A DNA stretch of 16,745 nt, from assembly GCA_014728185.1 (NCBI GenBank), contig WJMB01000103.1:1-16745 (forward strand), given 5' to 3'. The stretch is from Candidatus Coatesiibacteriota bacterium. Lineage in GTDB: Bacteria; RBG-13-66-14. Below the pieces are notes generated by a model, which did no database searches, was not told the DNA's origin, and saw only the letters and a program-made list of their open reading frames with translations. Each line of letters begins with the position of its first letter. Position 1 is the first letter of the stretch. Shown here piece by piece: positions 10,935-16,745 of this stretch. The translations under genes and the position numbers were made by a program.

Positions 10935-13199
10935 CTAGAAGGTGTTGGCGATCGAGAAGTGGAGCCGCCCCTGGGGCAGGTCCGGACTCCAGCCGTAGTC
11001 GAAGCCCATCAGGCCGACCATGGGCACATCGATGCGCACGCCCAGGCCGAAGCCGTACTTCATGTCGTTGAAGTCGAAGTCGCCGATGTCTTCCCAGGCG
11101 TAGCCCATGTCGAAGAAGAGCATCCCGAAGAGCAGGCGCTCGGAGATCTCGATGCGGTACTCCAGGTTGTAGTAGAACTCGAAGGTGCCGCCGACGAGGC
11201 GGTCGTCTTCGTCGCGGGGCGACAGGTCGAAGTCCTGGAAGCCGCGCACGTCGTTGCCGCCGACGAAGTAACGCTCGTAGATGGGCACCTCTTCGGTGTC
11301 ATCGTAGCCCCCCACGTACCCGGCGTGGAGCTTGAGGGCCAGGGCGAAGCGCCAGAAGCTGGGGAAGTAGCTGGTCAGGGAGGTGTTGACCTTGTAGAAG
11401 TCCAGGTCGCCGCCCAGGTAGCCGCCGCCCAGCTCCATGCCCAGGTACTGGGTCGAGCCCTCGGTGGGGAAGAAGTAATTGTTGCGGGTGTCGCGGCGCA
11501 GGGAGACGAGCACCGAGCTGCTGACCGTGGTCCCGGCGGCCTCCCGGACGGCCTCGGAGGCGTCATCCTCGGGATCGATGGTCGTCTCGGCGTAGTCGTA
11601 GCGCAGCCGCCAGCGGGAGTCGTCGCCGATGGGATGGCCGACCAGGCCGTAGAAACCGAAACGCGTCTTGTCGTAATCGAAGGCCGAGAGGCTGTTCTCC
11701 AGGTAGACCCCGGCGCCGATGGTGGTCGGCGTGTCGAGGAACCAGGGCTCCATGAAACTGAAGCGGTAGTTGTTGGTGTTGCCGCCGATCTCGCTCTCGA
11801 TGGTCAGCGACTGGCCGCCGCCCTTGGCGCGCCAGAAGGCGGGCAGGGCCGCGAAGTCGAAGTTGATCCAGGAGACGCTGAACGTGCCCACCAGGCCCGT
11901 CGAGGTCGAATACCCGGCGCCGGCGGAGATCTTGGTGGTGCCCTGGCGCTCGACCACCCGCACCGTCAGGTCGATGACCCGGGTCTCGGGGTCGATCTCC
12001 CAGTCCGGGATGACGTTCTCGAAGTACTGCAGGTTGAACACACGCTCCAGGGAGCGACGGAAGGCTTTGCCGTCGAAGACCTCGCCCGGGTAGATGGTGA
12101 ACTCGCGGCGGATGACCTTGTCTTTGGTGTCGGTGTTGCCGACGATGCGCAGCTCGCCGACGGTGGCCGGCTCGTTCTCCATGAAGACCCAGTCGTAGCT
12201 GACTGTGTTGCTCTCATCGTCGATGATCACCGTCTCTTCGATCTCCAGGAAGACGTAGCCGAACTCCCAGTAGTCGTCCTTGATGGCGGCGACACTGGCG
12301 TTGTATTCGCCCTGGTTGTGGACGTCGCCTGAGCCCAGACGCAGCCGGCGGCGGATCTGACGGTCGGAGAGGATGGTGTTGCCGCTGAAATCGACGCCGC
12401 CGAAGTAGTAGCGGTCTCCCTCGTGGATGGTGATCAGGATGTCGACCTCGTCGCCGGCGTCGTTGAAGCTGAGCTCGTAGTCTTCGATGCGGGCGTTGAT
12501 GTAGCCGCCGTTGTTGTAGCCGTCGACGATACTGGCCAGGTCGTCCTCCAGTAAATCGAGGTCCAGGGTGGACGAGTTCCAGAACTCGTCCTCATCGAGC
12601 TGCATGAAGAGGTTGCGGATCTCCCAGGCGCTGTAGGCCGCGTTGCCGACGAACTCGATGGAGTTGACCCAGATCTCGGTGCCCTCCTCGACGACGAACT
12701 TGACGTCCACGCGCCCGTCCTCGTCGGTGGTGTACTCCGGGGTCACCTCGCAGCGGATCAGCCCGGACTCCTCGCCCAGCTCCTTGATTTCCAGCACGAT
12801 CTCGTTGACCGCCGCCGGGTCAAGGGGCTCGCCGGAGACCAGATGGGCGGCGATGGCGTCGGAGACGTCTTCGCCGTCGAGTTCATCGACCCCCACGTAG
12901 GACACCGTGCCCACGGTGGGCCGCTCCTCCACGCTGATGATCAACCGCACGCCCTCGGCGTAGGGTTCGGCGCTGAAGGCGATGTCGTCGAAGGCCCCCT
13001 GCTCGAACAAGCGATTGATATCGGCGGCCACGGTGGCCGGCGAAAGGGGCTGACCGACCCGGCTGGAGATGCGCTCGAAGAAGTAGGCGTCATCGTAGAT
13101 CTCGTTGCCGCGGATCTCGATGGCCTCGATGACCGGGGCCTGCTGGGCCGCGACCGCCGCGGCGGCGAGGAGTATCACACAGAGTAGCCGTCGACTCAC
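10935..13199 (-). CDS. bamA: Outer membrane protein assembly factor BamA (Omp85)
   Basis: Core of the BAM complex, folding beta-barrel proteins into the outer membrane. The 754-aa protein has a signal peptide (1 to ~19, ending AAAAVAAQQ) and five POTRA domains at roughly 22-92, 93-172, 175-262, 263-343 and 345-417. A 16-strand-type barrel spans about 421-754. The Omp85 hallmark VRGF is at 651-654 (GGNDVRGFQDFDLSPRDEDD), and the protein ends in phenylalanine (FSIANTF), as beta-signals do. Length is close to the E. coli protein (about 800). The start is a GTG at 13199-13197 (MSRRLLC), which puts the signal peptide at the N-terminus; the preceding GGAGCGGGATAAG is a moderate ribosome site. It is the first gene of the minus-strand envelope cluster and diverges from the pilZ-rpoN-lipA cluster across a 583-base gap. 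Confidence 0.96.
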   Translation of the reverse strand: MSRRLLCVILLAAAAVAAQQAPVIEAIEIRGNEIYDDAYFFERISSRVGQPLSPATVAADINRLFEQGAFDDIAFSAEPYAEGVRLIISVEERPTVGTVSYVGVDELDGEDVSDAIAAHLVSGEPLDPAAVNEIVLEIKELGEESGLIRCEVTPEYTTDEDGRVDVKFVVEEGTEIWVNSIEFVGNAAYSAWEIRNLFMQLDEDEFWNSSTLDLDLLEDDLASIVDGYNNGGYINARIEDYELSFNDAGDEVDILITIHEGDRYYFGGVDFSGNTILSDRQIRRRLRLGSGDVHNQGEYNASVAAIKDDYWEFGYVFLEIEETVIIDDESNTVSYDWVFMENEPATVGELRIVGNTDTKDKVIRREFTIYPGEVFDGKAFRRSLERVFNLQYFENVIPDWEIDPETRVIDLTVRVVERQGTTKISAGAGYSTSTGLVGTFSVSWINFDFAALPAFWRAKGGGQSLTIESEIGGNTNNYRFSFMEPWFLDTPTTIGAGVYLENSLSAFDYDKTRFGFYGLVGHPIGDDSRWRLRYDYAETTIDPEDDASEAVREAAGTTVSSSVLVSLRRDTRNNYFFPTEGSTQYLGMELGGGYLGGDLDFYKVNTSLTSYFPSFWRFALALKLHAGYVGGYDDTEEVPIYERYFVGGNDVRGFQDFDLSPRDEDDRLVGGTFEFYYNLEYRIEISERLLFGMLFFDMGYAWEDIGDFDFNDMKYGFGLGVRIDVPMVGLMGFDYGWSPDLPQGRLHFSIANTF

Positions 13200-13782
13200 C
13201 TTATCCCGCTCCGTTGAATGGCCTGCTGATCAGTTGGCGGACTGGACACATTGCTTAGAGTAGACCGTACCCGACCCGGAGAGCATCGGGGGAGGGTGCC
13301 GGATAGACTGCGCAAAGCGACTCGGCCGTCGGGGAGTCCCTTGTTCGGCCGTGTCCACCTCCCCATACGCCGGTCAAAGACGAAAGGTGCCAGCCCGGCA
13401 CGCTTTGCCTGGCATTGTAACATCTTGTCAGAGAGCTGGAAAGCCGCTTGAGTCATCCCGGTGTGGAAGGCGGTGTCAATAGGTCCTCGGACCGCCGTCC
13501 CCGGCCCCTCGGGGCGCAAGGTATTGCCAGGAACCCCTTTTTCGGCTACCATTAACATACCGGCTCTTTCCAACCATGGGTGGCTCCGTCGTAGTTGAAC
13601 ACCCAGGCGATTTCTGTCATTACCCTACGACTCAGCCTAAATGTCATCCAGACCCGACATGGCGGTGATGACGCCGCATCGCCCTTCCAATACGTACCGC
13701 GGAAGGTATAGCGTAGAGAGCAACGGCAGCGCCTCGAACTCATATACTGCGATAATTCCGCTCAATCGACCGGGAGCCCGCA
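13200..13782. other. Gap between divergent bamA and pilZ clusters
   Basis: 583 bases without a supported gene. A minus-strand frame (13573-13196, 125 codons) ends in a TGA overlapping the bamA GTG start (GTGA), but its composition and codon third positions do not look coding and no family is recognisable. Short GC stem-loops are present (GTGCC 13387-13391 with GGCAC 13397-13401; CCCCG 13499-13503 with CGGGG 13510-13514). A TATACT hexamer at 13743-13748, 35 nt before the pilZ-type start, could be a -10, but it has no -35 at normal distance. Confidence 0.45.
13414..13442 (-). promoter_or_regulatory. Weak candidate promoter for bamA
   Basis: On the minus strand, TTTCCA (plus 13442-13437), a 17-nt spacer, and TACAAT (plus 13419-13414). 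The -10 is 5/6 and the -35 only 4/6. A perfect TTGACA (plus 13479-13474) lies further upstream but has no matching -10. Either would leave a leader of over 200 nt before bamA. Confidence 0.3.
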
Positions 13783-14259
13783 ATGACCACATCGAGTAGA
13801 GAAAGACGCTCCGCCAAGCGGCATCGTCCCACGGACCTGGACGCCGTGGTGCTCTCGGGCCTGCCCGAGCAGTTCCGCGAGGTCAAGGTCCGCTCGATCT
13901 CCAAGACCGGCCTCGCCATCGAAATAAACATCGAGGATGTCTCACCCCTCCAGGCCCAACTGGGTCGCCGGATCACCCTCTCCTTCCTGCTGCCCCAGGT
14001 TGCCCGTATCGCCACGGTCCAGGCCGAGGTCGTACGCACCTATCGGCAGGTCTCCGACGGCGGCTTCATCCACGTCTCAGCCGACGGCAAGGAGAAGCGG
14101 GATTCGCCCTACGGCGGCCATGAGAACCGAGTCTACGGCCTGGGGCTGCGCTTCGTCGACCTGCGACCCGAGATGGCGCGTCAACTCGAGCGCTACCTGT
14201 TGACAATCTTCCGCGGCGACGACGGTTCACCCGACGGGAACGACGAAGACGATGAATAG
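13783..14259 (+). CDS. PilZ-domain protein
   Basis: A 158-aa cytoplasmic protein. The N-terminus carries RSAKR (R9-x3-R13), matching the PilZ RxxxR arm, followed by a beta-barrel core with SISKTG (38-43) at the position of the D/N-x-S-x-x-G motif and YGLGLRFVDL (118-127) as the closing strand. In the second motif serine replaces the usual D or N, so cyclic-di-GMP affinity may be altered. The family binds cyclic-di-GMP and commonly tunes motility, adhesion or exopolysaccharide. The tail (144-158) is acidic. The ATG follows GGGAG (13772-13776). It lies 22 nt upstream of rpoN, which suggests co-transcription. Confidence 0.78.
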   Translation: MTTSSRERRSAKRHRPTDLDAVVLSGLPEQFREVKVRSISKTGLAIEINIEDVSPLQAQLGRRITLSFLLPQVARIATVQAEVVRTYRQVSDGGFIHVSADGKEKRDSPYGGHENRVYGLGLRFVDLRPEMARQLERYLLTIFRGDDGSPDGNDEDDE

Positions 14260-14281
14260 CTTAAACGACGGTGATTAAGCG

Positions 14282-15790
14282 ATGGACTTCAATCAGCCCA
14301 AGCTCTCGCTGGATCAGTCCCTCAAACTGCAGCTCAAGCTTTCGCCCCGGCTGCAGCAGGCGATACAGCTCTTGGCGCTGCCGGTGTTGCAGCTCAAGGA
14401 CCGGGTCGATGAGGAGCTGGTCTCCAATCCGGTTCTCGAGGCCGTTCCCACGGGCGAACCCCTGACGCGCAGCGACTCGGACATGGAGCAACGCGATCGC
14501 GGCGACGAGGCCTGGGAGTCCCAACGCGACTACCTCTCCGCAGAAGATCGCAAGGATTCCGACAACCACTCCTCGGAGCGCGACTGGGAGGATTACCTCA
14601 GCTACGACCCCCGGCCCTACCGGCCGCCGCGACCGATGGAGGTCTCCGGAGACGATTCCTACATCGATCGCGTGGTGGCCGACGGCACCACCCTGACCGA
14701 GCATCTACTCTGGCAGCTTCAGCTCAACTGCGATTCGGAGCGCGAGGAGGCCGTCGCCGCCGCCCTGGTGGGCAATCTGGACGAGGAGGGCTACCTGCGC
14801 GACTTCGACGCCGCCGAGCTGGCTGCCTCCCTGGAGCTGGAGCCGCCCACCGACGAAGACGAGATAGAGAGGATCCTGACAAACTGCGTCCAGGGGCTGG
14901 ACCCACTGGGGGTCGGGGCGCGCAGTCTGAGCGAGTGCCTGAGCATCCAACTGCGCCCCCTGTCCGACGACGGCGTCGAGCCCGAGCTGATCGAGATCGC
15001 CCGCCAGGTTATCGAGGGCTACCTCTACGAACTGGCCCGCCGCAAGTACAAGATCATCACCGACGCCCTGGGAGTGGACAAGGAGCGCGTCCGCGAGGCC
15101 GTTCAGTTGATCACCGCCCTGGACCCCAAGCCGGCGCGCAACTACAGCGGCCGCCGGGCCACCTACGTCCGCCCCGACGTCTACCTGGAGAAGATCGGCG
15201 ACGAGTACCGGATCTACTTAAACGAGTGGGGCATCCCCCGGCTGCGGGTCAGCAACTACTACCGCAGCCTGATCGCCGCCGGCAAGGCCGACAAGCAAAC
15301 CCGCTCCTTCATCCGCGACAAGATCAACTCCGCCGTCTGGTTCATCAAGAACATCGACGAGCGCCGCCGGACCATCCTCAAGGTCACCGAGTTCATCTTC
15401 GAGCGCCAGCGGGAGTTCCTCGAGAAGGGACTCGAAGGTCTCAAGCCCCTGACCCTGGAGGAGGTCGCCGAGGTCGTCGGCGTCAACTCCAGCACGGTCA
15501 GCCGGGCCACCTCGGGCAAGTACGTTCAGACCCCGCGCGGGCTGTTCGAGCTCAAGTTCTTCTTCACCCGGGGCATGCCCAGCTCCGAGAACGGCGGCCA
15601 GCTCTCCACCACCTACATCAAGGAGCGCATCCGCCGACTGATCGCCGAAGAGACCGGCAAGCCGCTCTCCGACAGCAAGATCGTCAGTATCCTCAAAAAT
15701 GAAGAGGGCCTGGACATCGCCCGGCGGACCATCGCCAAGTACCGCAAGCAGATGAAGATACCCCCGGCTTCCAAACGCAAACCCCTCTAG
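14282..15790 (+). CDS. rpoN: RNA polymerase sigma-54 factor
   Basis: Sigma54 directs RNA polymerase to -24/-12 (GG-N10-GC) promoters and needs AAA+ activators. The 502-aa protein has the full layout. Region I is a Gln/Leu-rich activator-responsive segment (about 1-50: LKLQLKLSPRLQQAIQLLAL, 14-33). An acidic variable region II follows (about 60-120), then the core-binding domain (about 125-320). The helix-turn-helix is at about 385-425 (VNSSTVSRATSGKYVQTPRG, 401-420), and the RpoN box ARRTIAKYRK is at 480-489. All signature parts are present, so it should be functional. The start ATG is 22 nt after the PilZ gene; the preceding GACGGTGATTAAGCG is a weak ribosome site, consistent with translational coupling. 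No activator gene or clear -24/-12 promoter was seen in this window. Confidence 0.96.
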   Translation: MDFNQPKLSLDQSLKLQLKLSPRLQQAIQLLALPVLQLKDRVDEELVSNPVLEAVPTGEPLTRSDSDMEQRDRGDEAWESQRDYLSAEDRKDSDNHSSERDWEDYLSYDPRPYRPPRPMEVSGDDSYIDRVVADGTTLTEHLLWQLQLNCDSEREEAVAAALVGNLDEEGYLRDFDAAELAASLELEPPTDEDEIERILTNCVQGLDPLGVGARSLSECLSIQLRPLSDDGVEPELIEIARQVIEGYLYELARRKYKIITDALGVDKERVREAVQLITALDPKPARNYSGRRATYVRPDVYLEKIGDEYRIYLNEWGIPRLRVSNYYRSLIAAGKADKQTRSFIRDKINSAVWFIKNIDERRRTILKVTEFIFERQREFLEKGLEGLKPLTLEEVAEVVGVNSSTVSRATSGKYVQTPRGLFELKFFFTRGMPSSENGGQLSTTYIKERIRRLIAEETGKPLSDSKIVSILKNEEGLDIARRTIAKYRKQMKIPPASKRKPL

Positions 15791-15803
15791 AGACGACTAC
15801 ACC

Positions 15804-16676
15804 TTGCCCGCCTCCGACCGCCCCCGCCATCCCCGCTGGTTGCGCCGCCCGCCGCCGGAAGTCCCCCGGCTGGGCGAGGTGCGCCGCACCCTGCGCCGCC
15901 TGCGCCTGCACACGGTCTGCGAGGGCGCCCGCTGTCCCAACCGCGCCGAGTGCTACGGCGCCGGCAACGCCACCTTCATGATCCTGGGCGAGCGCTGCAC
16001 ACGCGACTGCGCCTTCTGCTCGGTGCCCCACGGACCGCGGAGCGCCCCCGAGTCAGACGAACCCGCCCGTCTGGCCGAGGCCGTCGCCGACTGGGGTCTC
16101 GACTACGTCGTGATCACCTCGGTCACCCGGGACGACCTGCCCGACGGCGGCGCCGGGGCCTTCGCCGAGACCGTCGAAGCCCTCGGCGGCCTGACCCAGC
16201 CGCCCCTGGTCGAGCTGCTGATCCCCGACTTCGCCGGAGACCCGGCCGCCCTGAAGCGCGTCATCGCGGCCCGGCCCGCCGTACTCGGCCACAACGTGGA
16301 AACCGTCCCCCGCCTCTACCCCGGCCTGCGCAACGGCGCCGACTACTCGCGCTCGCTTGACGTGCTCAGGCGTACCGTCGCCGCCGGCCTGATCGCCAAG
16401 AGCGGCCTGATGTGCGGCCTGAGCGAGACCAGGGACGAACTGCGCGCTGTCTTCGACGATCTGGCCGCCGCCGGAGTCCGCATCCTCACCCTGGGGCAGT
16501 ACCTGCAACCCACCCCGCGTCAGCGCCCCGTCGAGCGCCACCTGCCCCCCGACGAGTTCGACAATCTCGCCGGGGATGCCCGCCAGCACGGCATCCCCGT
16601 GGTCGCCTCCGGACCCCTGGTGCGCAGCTCCTACCGCGCCCGGCACTACTACGAGCTGGCGCGATCTCAAGAGTAG
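15804..16676 (+). CDS. lipA: Lipoyl synthase (radical SAM)
   Basis: Inserts two sulfur atoms into octanoyl groups on lipoyl domains of 2-oxoacid dehydrogenases and the glycine cleavage H protein. The 290-aa length is normal. The auxiliary-cluster cysteines are C39, C44 and C50 (CEGARCPNRAEC), and the radical SAM motif is C65-x3-C69-x2-C72 (CTRDCAFC). VITSVTRDDLPDGGA (103-117), GLMCGLSET (201-209), LGQYLQPT (230-237) and the C-terminal RSSY (274-277), which supplies the serine ligand, are all present. Translation is assigned from a TTG at 15804, 13 nt after the rpoN stop; no ribosome site is obvious, so coupling to rpoN translation or a slightly different start is possible. Homology is clear by about residue 20. 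No lipB or lplA is next to it in the visible sequence. Confidence 0.94.
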   Translation: MPASDRPRHPRWLRRPPPEVPRLGEVRRTLRRLRLHTVCEGARCPNRAECYGAGNATFMILGERCTRDCAFCSVPHGPRSAPESDEPARLAEAVADWGLDYVVITSVTRDDLPDGGAGAFAETVEALGGLTQPPLVELLIPDFAGDPAALKRVIAARPAVLGHNVETVPRLYPGLRNGADYSRSLDVLRRTVAAGLIAKSGLMCGLSETRDELRAVFDDLAAAGVRILTLGQYLQPTPRQRPVERHLPPDEFDNLAGDARQHGIPVVASGPLVRSSYRARHYYELARSQE

Positions 16677-16682
16677 CGGGGT

Positions 16683-16729
16683 TGACGGGCTCTCCGGACC
16701 GTCACCTTGTCGGCTGAAAGCCGTAAGGT
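16683..16729 (+). terminator. Stem-loops after lipA, possible terminator
   Basis: TGACGG (16683-16688) pairs with CCGTCA (16699-16704). A second hairpin has CGGCT (16711-16715), loop GAA, AGCCG (16719-16723), extended by ACCTT (16704-16708) with AAGGT (16725-16729). No T-run follows before the window ends, so termination is uncertain. Confidence 0.35.
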
Positions 16730-16745
16730 CGCCCTCGACCGGGAG

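Noticed and set aside
10497..12332. Plus-strand open frame of 611 codons across skp and bamA
   Set aside because: Low-complexity Val/Asp/Gly-rich antisense frame opposite clear BamA POTRA and barrel sequence.
13397..13408. GGCACGCTTTGC as a sigma54 -24/-12 promoter
   Set aside because: Only 8 nt separate GG and GC; the required spacing is 10.
14200..14228. TTGACA near the end of the PilZ gene as an rpoN promoter
   Set aside because: The hexamer at 17 nt spacing (CGGTTC) does not resemble a -10, and the site is inside coding sequence.
16735..16745. CGACCGGGAG shared with the bamA-skp gap (around 10857-10866)
   Set aside because: Matches of 10-11 bases are expected by chance in a GC-rich window of this length.

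Overview
The window is GC-rich (roughly 60-65% by eye) and comes from a diderm, LPS-bearing bacterium. It carries lpxC, lpxD, an OmpH/Skp chaperone and a five-POTRA BamA, plus a secreted protein ending in a type IX secretion (Por) sorting domain. This combination points to the Bacteroidetes/Chlorobi/Fibrobacteres-type superphylum or one of the uncultivated high-GC lineages that carry type IX tails (for example Coatesbacteria- or Eisenbacteria-like groups). The lineage is inference; no rRNA or other marker here settles it.

Layout. 1-391 (-): N-terminal part of a glutamate dehydrogenase, cut by the window edge. 495-839 (-): small lipobox/membrane protein. 840-1539: AT-richer gap with a 14-bp tandem repeat. 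1540-2523 (-): exported beta-propeller protein. 2524-2835: divergent promoter region with two near-consensus sigma70 promoters. 2836-4975 (+): class V aminotransferase plus short 3-phosphoglycerate dehydrogenase (serA), most simply a serine biosynthesis pair. 4976-5297: a run of stem-loops between convergent genes. 5298-7394 (-): 698-aa secreted protein with seven FG-GAP/VCBS-like repeats and a type IX tail. 7395-8000: its promoter, several inverted repeats and a decayed remnant of a second type IX protein (7665-7907). 8001-13199 (-): envelope cluster, transcribed bamA, skp, lpxD, lpxC. 13200-13782: gap between divergent genes. 13783-16676 (+): PilZ-domain protein, rpoN (sigma54), lipA (lipoyl synthase).

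How the genes fit together. The envelope cluster joins outer-membrane protein folding (Skp carries clients to BamA) with the two early committed steps of lipid A synthesis (LpxC deacetylation, LpxD N-acylation). The usual fabZ and lpxA neighbours are missing from this stretch. The plus-strand cluster joins a cyclic-di-GMP type receptor domain with sigma54, and lipA follows 13 nt after rpoN. Three promoters of the form TTGACW-N17-TAYAAT-like can be read directly, so the housekeeping promoter grammar appears conventional.

I found no CRISPR array, tRNA, rRNA, intact mobile element or obvious defence system. The least ordinary material is the decayed type IX paralogue, the palindrome-rich intergenic regions, the tandem dyad repeat at 961-1002 and the seven-repeat exported protein. 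I do not see a convincing new multi-gene system.
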